A stretch of DNA of 64,000 nucleotides, taken from the NCBI RefSeq assembly GCF_014193515.1, contig NZ_BLXX01000009.1, positions 62,001 to 126,000 of the forward strand, given 5' to 3'. Of this stretch, positions 52,444 through 59,685 are shown piece after piece (within the stretch, counting starts at the first letter, position 1; each line of letters begins with the position of its first letter). Made by a program: the position numbers and the translations under genes. The notes beneath the pieces were generated by a model. That model saw only the letters and a list, made by a program, of their open reading frames with translations. It was not told where the DNA came from and did not search any database. The DNA comes from Geomonas silvestris. GTDB lineage: Bacteria > Desulfobacterota > Desulfuromonadia > Geobacterales > Geobacteraceae.

Positions 52444-53988
52444 ATGTCCATTGACGACAAGATCAAGGAACTGAACGAGCGAAAGAGTGAACTGAAGCTG
52501 GGCGGCGGGCGCGCCAAGATCGACCAGCAGCACGCCCAGGGCTCCCTGACGGCGCGGGAGCGGATCGACGCCTTCCTGGACCGGGACAGCTTCCAGGAAG
52601 TCGGCATCTTCGCCCTGCACCGCTGCACCAACTTCGGGATGGCGGGGAAGGTCCTGCCGGCGGAAGGGGTGGTGACCGGGGCCGGCAGCGTCCAGGGGCG
52701 CCTGGTGCACCTGGCGAGCCAGGACTTCACCGTGGCGGGGGGCGCCGCCGGCGAGGTGCACTGCGACAAGATCGTCCAGGCCATGGAGTCGGCCTTGAAG
52801 CTCGGGACCCCGTTCATCTTCATCAACGACTCGGGCGGCGCCAGGATCCAGGAGGGGATCGACTCCCTGGCGGGCTACGGCAGGGTCTTCAACCACAACG
52901 TCATGCTTTCGGGTAGCGTGCCGCAGATCTCGCTCATCTGCGGTCCCTGCGCCGGCGGTGCCGCCTACAGCCCGGCGCTCACCGACTTCATCATCCAGAC
53001 TAAGGCCGCGCGCATGTTCATCACCGGCCCATCGGTGATCAAGGAGGCGACCGGCGAGGACGTCAGTGCCGAGGAGCTGGGCGGGCCGCAGGCCCAGATG
53101 AGCCGCTCGGGCGTGGTGCACTTCGTGGCCGAGAACGACGTCGATGCCCTGCGCATCTGCCAGCGGCTCCTCTCCTTCCTCCCCTCCAACAACCTGGAGG
53201 ACCCGCCCCAGCACGAGTGGAACGGCACGGTCCTGCCGGATAAGGCGCTGAACGAGCTGGTCCCCATCGATCCCAAGAAATCCTACGACGTGAGAACCGT
53301 GATCGCCCGGCTGGTCGATGACGGCGACTTCATGGAGGTGCAGCCCTCCTTCGCGGCGAACCTGGTGATCGGCTTCGCGCGCATCCTGGGGCGCACGGTC
53401 GGGATCGTGGCGAACCAGCCCTGTGTGATGGCGGGGGTCCTCGACATCGACGCCTCGGACAAGGGCTCGCGCTTCGTGCGTTTCTGCAACGCCTTCAACA
53501 TCCCGCTGGTGACCCTGGTCGACGTGCCGGGCTTCCTCCCGGGTGTCCAGCAGGAGTACGGCGGCATCATCCGGCACGGCGCCAAGATGCTCTTCTCCTA
53601 CGCGGCGGCCACCGTCCCCAAGATCACGGTGATCCTGCGCAAGGCCTACGGCGGCTCCTTCCTCGCCATGTGCGGCAAGGACCTGGGGGCCGACCGGGTA
53701 TTCGCCTGGCCCACCGCCGAGATCGCGGTCATGGGGCCGCGCGGCGCGGTCAACGTGATCTTCCGCGAGGAGATCAAGAAGGCCGAGAACCCCCAGGAGA
53801 GGCGCGATGAGCTGATCAAGTCCTACCAGGACACCTTCGCCACCCCGTACGCGGCCGCGGCCCGGCGCGAGGTGGACGACATCATCGAGCCCGCCGACAC
53901 CCGGCGCCACCTCGCCATGACACTCGACATCCTGCACACCAAGCGCGAATTCAGGCCGATGAAGAAGCACGGCCTGATCCCGCTGTAG
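52444..53988 (+). CDS. Transcarboxylase 12S-type acyl-CoA carboxyltransferase subunit
   Basis: A 514-residue crotonase-fold carboxyltransferase with the acyl-CoA carboxylase beta layout. Motifs: SGGARIQEGIDSLAGYGRVF with the oxyanion Gly residues, CGPCAGGAAYSPALTDF, and in the second half VDVPGFLPGVQQEYGGIIRHGAKML and YGGSFLAM. This subunit transfers carboxyl from methylmalonyl-CoA to biotin, or in the reverse direction makes methylmalonyl-CoA from propionyl-CoA. It follows the 5S-like gene by 30 bases and precedes two small subunits. Length and motifs match MmdA/12S/PccB; which acyl-CoA is preferred cannot be read from sequence. Confidence 0.92.
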   Translation: MSIDDKIKELNERKSELKLGGGRAKIDQQHAQGSLTARERIDAFLDRDSFQEVGIFALHRCTNFGMAGKVLPAEGVVTGAGSVQGRLVHLASQDFTVAGGAAGEVHCDKIVQAMESALKLGTPFIFINDSGGARIQEGIDSLAGYGRVFNHNVMLSGSVPQISLICGPCAGGAAYSPALTDFIIQTKAARMFITGPSVIKEATGEDVSAEELGGPQAQMSRSGVVHFVAENDVDALRICQRLLSFLPSNNLEDPPQHEWNGTVLPDKALNELVPIDPKKSYDVRTVIARLVDDGDFMEVQPSFAANLVIGFARILGRTVGIVANQPCVMAGVLDIDASDKGSRFVRFCNAFNIPLVTLVDVPGFLPGVQQEYGGIIRHGAKMLFSYAAATVPKITVILRKAYGGSFLAMCGKDLGADRVFAWPTAEIAVMGPRGAVNVIFREEIKKAENPQERRDELIKSYQDTFATPYAAAARREVDDIIEPADTRRHLAMTLDILHTKREFRPMKKHGLIPL

Positions 53989-54003
53989 CAGGGGAGGCAC
54001 GAC

Positions 54004-54180
54004 ATGAAAGAAGACGAGATCACCCCGGAACTGTTGATGGTGATGTCCGCGGCCATCGCCGCGTACCTGGGGAAGAACGTGAGGATCAGGCAGGTGCGCT
54101 TCGTGAACCCGCAGCTCGACAACAGCTGGGGGCGCTCGAGCCGCGTGGTTCTGCAGTCCTCGCACTTCCTGAAACGCTGA
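54004..54180 (+). CDS. 58-residue OadG-like small subunit of the carboxyltransferase
   Basis: A 58-residue protein, too short for most gene finders, with a strong AGGGGAGGCACG site before the ATG. The sequence EDEITPELLMVMSAAIAAYL then GKNVRIRQVRFV resembles the soluble C-terminal part of OadG/gamma-type subunits (Ala-rich helix ending YLG followed by RIR). There is no transmembrane helix. It fits between the 12S-like and biotin subunits, as small subunits do in related operons, and could stabilise the biotin-carrying complex. Function by position and similarity only. Confidence 0.7.
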   Translation: MKEDEITPELLMVMSAAIAAYLGKNVRIRQVRFVNPQLDNSWGRSSRVVLQSSHFLKR

Positions 54181-54238
54181 CCGGCCAACCCTGGGGCAGG
54201 CGCTTAAGCCCCGGCAGACTCTAGACAAGGAGCCCACC

Positions 54239-54634
54239 GTGCAACTTACGCTTACCATTGATGGCAAGAAGTACCTGGTCGACGTCGAGGTAGAGGAAGG
54301 CGAAGAGGTGCGCCAGCCGGGGTCGTTCCCCGAGCCGGTGTCGACCCTGAAGGCCGCACCGCCGCCGCAGCCCGCACCCTCGGCACCGCAGCAGTCCGCC
54401 CCGCCCGCCGATGCCGGCAACGAGAAGATCTGCCGCAGCCCGATCGCCGGCGTGGTCTTCAAGATCGTGGCCCAGGAAGGGCAGCAGCTCCAGGCCGACG
54501 ACCTGTTGGTGGTGCTCGAGGCGATGAAGATGGAGACCAACATCACCGCCCACATGTCCGGCAAGGTGAAGAAGATCCTGGTGGCGCTCGGAGAGGCGGT
54601 GAAGCCGGGGCAGGCGATCGCCGAGTTCGAATAA
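54239..54634 (+). CDS. Biotin carboxyl carrier subunit (transcarboxylase 1.3S type)
   Basis: A 131-residue biotin carrier starting with GTG behind AAGGAG. An N-terminal short beta segment (QLTLTIDGKKYLVDVEV) and an Ala/Pro linker (~40-60) lead to the biotinyl domain (~62-131), which contains the biotinylation motif EAMKMET with the acceptor Lys. Size and layout match the 1.3S subunit (~123 residues) of Propionibacterium transcarboxylase. It shuttles carboxyl between the 5S-like and 12S-like subunits. It ends the operon; the inverted repeat and terminator downstream close it. Confidence 0.93.
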   Translation: MQLTLTIDGKKYLVDVEVEEGEEVRQPGSFPEPVSTLKAAPPPQPAPSAPQQSAPPADAGNEKICRSPIAGVVFKIVAQEGQQLQADDLLVVLEAMKMETNITAHMSGKVKKILVALGEAVKPGQAIAEFE

Positions 54635-54817
54635 CTTCAAGAGCACAACCACTTCAAGAGCATAACCACGGAGGAACACAGGGGGAACGGCGAGGAACAC
54701 GGAGAAAGGCAAAGGACGTCAAAAGAAGTCAGAGACTTGCCGTTTCTCCTGTTTTTCCTCGGTGTCCCCGGTTTTCCCTCTGTGTTCCTCTGTGTTCAGG
54801 CTCTTTGCTTCAGGTGG
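54635..54817. repeat. Intergenic inverted repeat of the 'GGAACACAG / CTGTGTTCC' type
   Basis: The left arm holds GAGGAACACAGGGGGAAC and GAGGAACACGGAGAAA; the right arm holds TTTCTCCTG, CCTCGGTGTCCCC and TTCCCTCTGTGTTCCTCTG. The arms are imperfect reverse complements around a ~40-base centre. I know similar dispersed elements from Geobacter-type intergenic regions; copy number here is unknown. Confidence 0.6.
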
Positions 54818-54844
54818 CAGCGGCTCAGTGCCGCATCGGGTATG

Positions 54845-54880
54845 AAAAAAGGGATTAACCAGCGCGGTTAATCCCTTTTT
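54845..54880. terminator. Bidirectional intrinsic terminator
   Basis: AAAAAGGGATTAACC pairs with GGTTAATCCCTTTTT around loop AGCGC. It serves the transcarboxylase operon and the convergent lipoprotein gene. Confidence 0.9.
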
Positions 54881-54907
54881 GCGTTGTTGCGGCTTACTGT
54901 AGAAGGA

Positions 54908-55825
54908 TCAGGGGACGCTCAACAGGATGTCTCCCAAGGGCGAATCGGCCCCTGCGGTCACGGCGGTGAGCGGCGAGGAATAGGGGGCGAAGCCGCGGGC
55001 CTGAACGTGCAACCGGTAGATGCCGCCGGGTACGAAGGCGGTCACCGGACCGATCCAGCGGTTGCTGGAGAGGTTGCTGAACACGGTTCCGGCCGCAACC
55101 GGTGTGCTGGATGCCTGCGGGACCACCAAAACGCTGGCGCTGGACCAGTCCTTGAACGTGGAGACGATGGTGCCGGAGAGCGAGCCGAAGCTGGTCAACG
55201 GCGTCGCCGGCTGGACGATGCGGATGCCGGTCGGCTTCAGGTTGTAATCGCCGTTGCCGCGGGCCACGATGGCGGTGTTGGGATCGAAGTCGAGCAGGAT
55301 CGCGCTGATGATCCCGGGCCGCACCGTGAATGAGCCGAGGACCTTGAGGCCGGACTGCTGGGCGCTCGGCGTGGTAAGCGGGATCTGCACCGTGGGGGCG
55401 GTCTTCAGGGTGAGGTAGTTGACCGGCGGCCTCCCCTGCCCGTTGGGGTTCGCCTCCAGGATCAGGCGTACCTGGCTGTACGACCCGGCAGGTAAAACGA
55501 TGGTCCCCAGGAGCTCCTGCTGGAAGCGCAGGGTGAGCACGTCCACCACGTGCGGCGTCGCATAACTCACCACCACCGGCAGGCGGGCATCGTTGTCGGC
55601 GGCATTTTCCAGCCCCGCCGGGACGACCCGGACCTCCTTGATGGAGACCACCACCTGGGCGAACTCGTCGCTTTGCTTGTCGGTGAGCCCCACCTTGAGC
55701 GTACCGGTGCTGCTGACCGAGGTGCCGCCGCTGCCGGAGCATCCCTGCAACAGTGCCAGCGCCAGGACCGCGAGCCACAGAATTCCGAACCTGCCAGCTA
55801 CCAGGAAACCTCTGCTTCTTTTCAT
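54908..55825 (-). CDS. DUF4382-type lipoprotein under riboswitch control
   Basis: A 305-residue lipoprotein; signal ends in LALLQGCSGSGG. The mature start GTLKVGLTDKQSDEFAQVVV and the following IKEVRVVPAG match the DUF4382 family, beta-rich exported proteins common in Geobacter-type genomes. A second beta-sandwich module follows (~210-300), similar to a carboxypeptidase-regulatory-like fold (GGIYRLHVQARGF). No catalytic residues or heme motifs. AAAGGAGG precedes the ATG. It is the only gene of a transcript that begins with a promoter and a GEMM-I riboswitch, so its expression should follow a cyclic dinucleotide, which suits a surface attachment or matrix role. Confidence 0.82.
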   Translation of the reverse strand: MKRSRGFLVAGRFGILWLAVLALALLQGCSGSGGTSVSSTGTLKVGLTDKQSDEFAQVVVSIKEVRVVPAGLENAADNDARLPVVVSYATPHVVDVLTLRFQQELLGTIVLPAGSYSQVRLILEANPNGQGRPPVNYLTLKTAPTVQIPLTTPSAQQSGLKVLGSFTVRPGIISAILLDFDPNTAIVARGNGDYNLKPTGIRIVQPATPLTSFGSLSGTIVSTFKDWSSASVLVVPQASSTPVAAGTVFSNLSSNRWIGPVTAFVPGGIYRLHVQARGFAPYSSPLTAVTAGADSPLGDILLSVP

Positions 55826-55887
55826 GATCTGCCTCCTTTGTGCGTGTACCCTCCACTCCAGCCTGCCCCAGTGCGTTGGCCAGACGC

Positions 55888-55992
55888 AAAAAAGCCGGGG
55901 CTGAATATCGGCTGATATTTCGGCAACCCGGCTGTCTCGGTGAGACCCTGTAGGCTTTCCGCCCCATCTTCGCAGATGGTTGAGTATTGTCG
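55888..55992 (-). ncRNA. GEMM-I (cyclic dinucleotide) riboswitch with overlapping terminator
   Basis: Minus strand: CCATCT-GCGA-AGATGG tetraloop hairpin, GGGGCGGAAAGCC, CTACAGGGTCTC, GAGACAGCCGGGTTGCCGA. The first stem differs from the copy at 35.9 kb (CCATCC/GGGTGG) by paired changes, so the helix is conserved by covariation. The 3' aptamer half AGCCGGG also pairs with CCCGGCT followed by T6 at 55888-55893. The T-tract ends 62 bases before the lipoprotein start. Confidence 0.87.
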
Positions 55993-56023
55993 TGTACCAT
56001 GCTCGGAGAGCTCTATCTGCCGT

Positions 56024-56053
56024 GTATTATGCACACCAAAAGCGGCAAGTCAA
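56024..56053 (-). promoter_or_regulatory. Sigma-70-like promoter of the riboswitch transcript
   Basis: Minus strand: TTGACT (56053-56048), 18 bases, TAATAC (56029-56024), about 30 bases before the aptamer. Confidence 0.65.
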
Positions 56054-56241
56054 CGTTCCACTTTCCTGAGTTTTGGCGGCTAATATCCTACAATGCCTGC
56101 GTTTTTTCCACCGAGCCGCGGCCGTCCCCCTGCCGTCTTCCCCTCCCGCTTTCTGCCGCTTCCCTGCGCCGTGAGGCGCCCTGCACCGGGCCCTCCCACT
56201 TCTCCCTTGCAAATTAATCCCAGACACGGTACGGATGCCCG

Positions 56242-57438
56242 GTGATGAAGAACCTTCCCGCCAACATCCGCAACCTCTACATCTTCTCCTTTTTGCAGAT
56301 GATGCTCTTTCCGATGGCGATCATCACGCTCTTCTGGAAGGATCACATCGGCCTCACGCTCACCCAGATCCTTCTGCTGCAGGGGATCTTCTCGGTGGCG
56401 ACGCTCGCGCTCGACTACCCGGCGGGGTACGTGAGCGACCGTGTCGGGTACCGCTGCGCGCTCAACATCGCCGCCGCCCTCGGGATCGCCGGCTGGGCGA
56501 TCTACATCTGGGCCGACTCGTTCGCCACGGTGCTGTTGGCCGAGATCGTCCTGGGGATGTCGCTCTCCTTCGTGAGCGGCTCGGACAGCGCGCTCCTCTT
56601 CGAGACCTTGCGGGAGCAGGGGGACGAGCAGTCCTATGCGCGGCACCAGGGGCGCATGCACGGCTTCGCGCAGGTGGGCGAGGCGACCGGGGCGGTCCTC
56701 GCCGGTGTCATCTACGCCTGGGACGCGCGGCTCCCCTTCATCCTCCAGGTCGCGGTCTGGGCGCTCGGGCTTTTCATCACCCGGCAGCTGGTGGAGACGC
56801 CCAGGGCTCACGCTCCGGCACGCTCGCACCTGGCCGAGGCGCTGGCGACGGCGCGCTACGCCTTCGGGGAGAACCGGCACCTGCGCTACACCATTCTCGT
56901 CAACACGGTGCTGGGGATCGCCTCGTTCTACCCGGTATGGCTGATCCAGCCCTACATGCAACACGCCAAGGTGCCTCTCGGGTGGTTCGGTCCGGTCTGG
57001 GCAGGGGCGAACCTCACCGTGGCGCTCTGCGCGCTCGCCAGCCACCGGCTCTACCAGCGTCTGGGGGACCGCGGCATGATCCTCTTCTTCCTGGCACTGG
57101 TCGCCGCAGGGTACCTGGGGCTCGGGCTCAGCGCCGGGATCTGGGGCTTTCTCTTCTACTACCTTTTGACCTGCATGCGCGGCCTGCGCGGGCCGATGAT
57201 GCTCACCCACACCCAGCGCGAGTCCACCAGTGCGAACCGCGCGGCGACCCTGTCGCTGCAGTCGGTCTCCTTCAGGCTCCTCTTCGTAGTGACCGGCCCT
57301 CTGGCGGGGAAACTGGCGGATAAGGTCGGCGTGCAGGATTGCTTTTACCTCCTCTTCTACGGCTTTCTGGTCACGCTGCCGCTGCTGGCCTTCCTGTTTT
57401 TGAAGAACGTCCCCCGCACTCCGCCCCAGCCCTCCTGA
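56242..57438 (+). CDS. MFS transporter
   Basis: A 398-residue major-facilitator permease with about twelve hydrophobic helices. Motif A is seen as GYVSDRVGYR between helices 2 and 3, and a second-half equivalent is GKLADKVGV near the end. The SGSDSALLFETL segment in helix 4/5 is typical of the MFS subgroup that includes uncharacterised drug- or metabolite-efflux members. The start may be the GTG at 56242 or the ATG at 56245; neither has a strong ribosome binding site. It is a single gene; substrate unknown. Confidence 0.9.
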   Translation: MMKNLPANIRNLYIFSFLQMMLFPMAIITLFWKDHIGLTLTQILLLQGIFSVATLALDYPAGYVSDRVGYRCALNIAAALGIAGWAIYIWADSFATVLLAEIVLGMSLSFVSGSDSALLFETLREQGDEQSYARHQGRMHGFAQVGEATGAVLAGVIYAWDARLPFILQVAVWALGLFITRQLVETPRAHAPARSHLAEALATARYAFGENRHLRYTILVNTVLGIASFYPVWLIQPYMQHAKVPLGWFGPVWAGANLTVALCALASHRLYQRLGDRGMILFFLALVAAGYLGLGLSAGIWGFLFYYLLTCMRGLRGPMMLTHTQRESTSANRAATLSLQSVSFRLLFVVTGPLAGKLADKVGVQDCFYLLFYGFLVTLPLLAFLFLKNVPRTPPQPS

Positions 57439-57508
57439 ATACTGGCGCTCGAACGCCCTCTAGCCTGGGCCGCTGCTGCGGGCTGAGCTGTCAGTACCCT
57501 CTGTGGCA

Positions 57509-57551
57509 CCGTCCCCCTCACCCCGGCCCTCCCCCGCCAGGGGGGAGGGAG
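57509..57551. repeat. Intergenic hairpin repeat (CCCTCCCCCGCCAGGGGGGAGGG type)
   Basis: The core CCCTCCCCC/GGGGGGAGGG forms a hairpin, preceded by CCCTCACCCCGGCC. This 'CCCTCACCC...CCGCCAGGGGGGAGGG' form is a dispersed intergenic element in many proteobacteria. It lies downstream of the MFS gene and may also act as a weak terminator. Confidence 0.55.
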
Positions 57552-57718
57552 AGCTGCTCGGCCGGGCGGCGCATTTCCCCGCCACCGGGCCCGCTCCGCG
57601 CGAGCCTGGAGGCCGTTTATTTCTCATTTGCTCCACATTGTCTCCTCTTTTAATGGGTATGCTGATCTTGTCGGTCACCGGATCCTGACCCTGACGCCGG
57701 TGGCGAAGGAGAACGGAG

Positions 57719-57847
57719 ATGAGAAAAGGAACGCGAATCGTGTTGGCGCTGCTTCTGCTTCCGGCGTTGCTGACCGGGTGCATCATCGACCCCTACTGGG
57801 GCGAGGGATATCATCACCATCGTGGCTGGTACGGTGATCGCCGCTAG
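57719..57847 (+). CDS. 42-residue small lipoprotein
   Basis: A very short gene. The ATG at 57719 has AAGGAG eight bases upstream. The product is a lipoprotein signal (MRKGTRIVLALLLLPALLTG, then Cys21) and a 22-residue mature tail with Trp, Tyr and a run of three His (GYHHHRGW). A strong terminator follows by five bases. Small lipoproteins with His/Tyr-rich tails occur in many envelopes; a metal-binding or lysis-protein-like role is possible but unproven. It is easily missed by gene finders because of length. Confidence 0.7.
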   Translation: MRKGTRIVLALLLLPALLTGCIIDPYWGEGYHHHRGWYGDRR

Positions 57848-57851
57848 CAAG

Positions 57852-57885
57852 AAAAAAGGCCACGTCGATAGACGTGGCCTTTTTT
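57852..57885. terminator. Bidirectional intrinsic terminator
   Basis: AAAAAAGGCCACGTC pairs with GACGTGGCCTTTTTT around loop GATA; T-tracts on both strands serve the convergent small lipoprotein and YSC84-like genes. Confidence 0.92.
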
Positions 57886-57954
57886 GACGAGGGGGGCGCA
57901 GCTCTCCAGCCGCGCTTCGCGGAGAGGTAGCGAACTCGTCTCCCCTTCCGCCTC

Positions 57955-58629
57955 CTACTTCAAAAGCTTCAGCAGTTCCTGTACCGCCGGCGGCCGGTTT
58001 GCCACCTTGCCGGAGATGATGTCCTGCGCCGCCAGGTCCGGCTTGCTGTAGTAGGAGGCATTGGCGTCGTCGTCGATGGTGAGGGCGGCGCCGTCCAGGG
58101 CCAGGCCGGCAAAGAGGCCGCGGCTGCGCGAGTAGGAGAAGATCTCGGATTTGAGCATCACGTCGGTCGCCCCCTCGGCGCTGCGCCCCACCGGTCCGGC
58201 AGCCACGGAGGCATCCGCGCCCAGGGTGAATTTCCCCTTGAGGATGCCGTCCACGCTCGCCTTGCTCTTGAATACCAGGATGAGATCGGTCGACTGGGCG
58301 CCGATCTGCCAGCCGAGGCTCCCGCCGGCGATCTTCACGAAGACCGGATCGCTCCATTCCCCCTTGTCGTTGCGCACCGTCAGGATCCCGGTGCCGTACC
58401 TCCCGCCGATCACGAAGCCGACCTTGATCACCCCGGGGATGACGGCGATGCCGTGGGCGTTGTTCAAAAGTGCCTGAGGAATCCCCTCTTCGGGCATGGC
58501 CTTAACTGCCTTCACGACGTCGATGGCGTCTTCTACCTTGCGCCCCTCTTTTTCTGCCAGGGCGGGTTGCGGCAGTGCCCCGAGTACTAAAAGCATGAAT
58601 CCGGTGAAAACGAGAATTGCCTTTTTCAT
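57955..58629 (-). CDS. YSC84/SYLF-domain exported protein under riboswitch control
   Basis: A 224-residue exported protein. The ATG at 58629 has GGGGGA upstream and starts a signal peptide ending near PALAEKEG; the longer frame from 58713 reads back into the riboswitch terminator and is rejected. The SYLF (YSC84) domain shows AHGIAVIPGVIKVGFVIGGR, GGSLGWQIGAQSTDLILVF and the SRSRGLFAGLALDGAAL signature. SYLF domains bind phosphoinositide-like lipids in eukaryotes; bacterial members are exported and of unclear role. Like the DUF4382 lipoprotein and the coiled-coil gene it is preceded by a GEMM-I riboswitch, so it belongs to the same cyclic-dinucleotide regulon. Confidence 0.9.
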   Translation of the reverse strand: MKKAILVFTGFMLLVLGALPQPALAEKEGRKVEDAIDVVKAVKAMPEEGIPQALLNNAHGIAVIPGVIKVGFVIGGRYGTGILTVRNDKGEWSDPVFVKIAGGSLGWQIGAQSTDLILVFKSKASVDGILKGKFTLGADASVAAGPVGRSAEGATDVMLKSEIFSYSRSRGLFAGLALDGAALTIDDDANASYYSKPDLAAQDIISGKVANRPPAVQELLKLLK

Positions 58630-58675
58630 AGGTGTCCCCCTTTTTGGTGGTGCGTAAATCCATAGTTGCAGACGC

Positions 58676-58780
58676 AAAAAAGCCGGGGCCGATATCTGAT
58701 GATCTTTCGGCAACCCGGCTGTCTCGGTGAGACCCTATAGGCTTTCCGCCCCACCCTCACGGATGGTTGAGTATTATCGT
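58676..58780 (-). ncRNA. GEMM-I (cyclic dinucleotide) riboswitch with overlapping terminator
   Basis: Minus strand: CCATCC-GTGA-GGGTGG hairpin, GGGGCGGAAAGCC, CTATAGGGTCTC, GAGACAGCCGGGTTGCCGA. The terminator is AGCCGGG-TT-GCCGA paired with TCGGC-CCCGGCT, then T6 at 58676-58681. It ends 46 bases before the YSC84-like start. It closely matches the copy at 55.9 kb outside the tetraloop stem and terminator loop. Confidence 0.87.
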
Positions 58781-58813
58781 TTACCACCTGGGTGTGCCCC
58801 TGCACTTATGTCT

Positions 58814-58842
58814 GCATTACCACCTCTGTTGCAGGATGTCAA
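58814..58842 (-). promoter_or_regulatory. Sigma-70-like promoter of the riboswitch transcript
   Basis: Minus strand: TTGACA (58842-58837), 17 bases, TAATGC (58819-58814), about 33 bases before the aptamer. Consensus -35 and ideal spacing. Confidence 0.7.
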
Positions 58843-59181
58843 TGTTCGAGGGTTGACCGAGTGCCAGGAGGGGGAGCCGTTATGCCAGTGAGAACTGTTC
58901 TCTCAGAGGTAGAGAGACTAACTGCTCCGTACGTCATGCCGTTTCAGTTCGCACCGTGTCTGGCGGATAACCGGTACCTTCTGGTCTGCCTTGATGCTCT
59001 GTCGCCCTCATTCCAGTTTCTCTTTTCCCGAATACCCCGAGATACTCCGCTTTTCTTGGGGGAGGCTTAGCAGTATACTGAATGGCTGCGGCAACCTGCC
59101 GCGTTTTTGCCGGTAGGGGAGTCCGTGGAAACCTACCCGAATTAAAGCGGCGTCTATTTCGCTCGACACAAGGAGGCTGTC
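58843..59181. other. Divergent intergenic region
   Basis: About 340 bases between the riboswitch promoter and the VOC gene. A short open frame (58882-59070) with a purine-rich upstream site is present but unconvincing. The stretch presumably holds the VOC promoter; none is clear. Confidence 0.45.
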
Positions 59182-59559
59182 ATGAGGAAAAATTCGGTTG
59201 GCTGGTTTGAGATCTACGTGGACGACATAAACAGGGCCAAGGGGTTTTACGAGAGGGTGTTCGAGGTCAAACTGGAACGGCTGGAGTCGATGGCGCCGGG
59301 ATTGGAGCTGTGGAGTTTTCCGGGCGACATGGACAGCTATGGGATCGGCGGGGCGCTGGTGCAGATGGCCGGCAAGTCGGCAGGCGGCAACTCCACCCTG
59401 GTCTACTTCAGCTGCGCCGACTGCGCCGTGGAGTCGGCCCGGGTCGCCGAAGCGGGCGGGGTGCTGGTCCGCGAGAAGATGTCCATTGGCCAGTACGGGT
59501 TCATCGCCCTTGCCCAGGACACCGAAGGTAACATGATCGGGCTGCATTCCATGACCTAG
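59182..59559 (+). CDS. VOC (glyoxalase/bleomycin-resistance fold) protein
   Basis: A 125-residue single-domain VOC protein with two beta-alpha-beta-beta-beta halves: WFEIYVDDINRAKGFYERVF opens the first and TLVYFSCADCAVESARVAEAGG opens the second, ending with FIALAQDTEGNMIGLHS. This matches the YdcB/'27 kDa antigen-like' VOC subgroup; the metal-binding Glu/His set of true glyoxalase I is not obvious. AAGGAGG precedes the ATG. Enzyme activity, if any, is unknown. A terminator follows. Confidence 0.88.
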   Translation: MRKNSVGWFEIYVDDINRAKGFYERVFEVKLERLESMAPGLELWSFPGDMDSYGIGGALVQMAGKSAGGNSTLVYFSCADCAVESARVAEAGGVLVREKMSIGQYGFIALAQDTEGNMIGLHSMT

Positions 59560-59583
59560 CGAAGCCGACGTACCGGTACAAGG

Positions 59584-59632
59584 AGCTCCGTCTCCCGGTG
59601 GCACTTCAAAGCGCCGGGGGCGGAGCTTTTTT
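59584..59632 (+). terminator. Intrinsic terminator
   Basis: AGCTCCG at 59584-59590 pairs with CGGAGCT at 59621-59627, with CCCGG/CCGGG inside, followed by T5-6. Confidence 0.75.
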
Positions 59633-59685
59633 GCGTTTGGAGTTGGGGACTGCGGGAGAGGGAAGGGGAGCGAAGCGTGCCGGCT

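Noticed and set aside
58882..59070. 62-residue frame (MPVRTVLSEVERL...) with a purine-rich upstream stretch
   Set aside because: The AGGAGGGGG site is attractive, but the sequence has no recognisable pattern and lies in a divergent promoter region; too weak to list as a gene.
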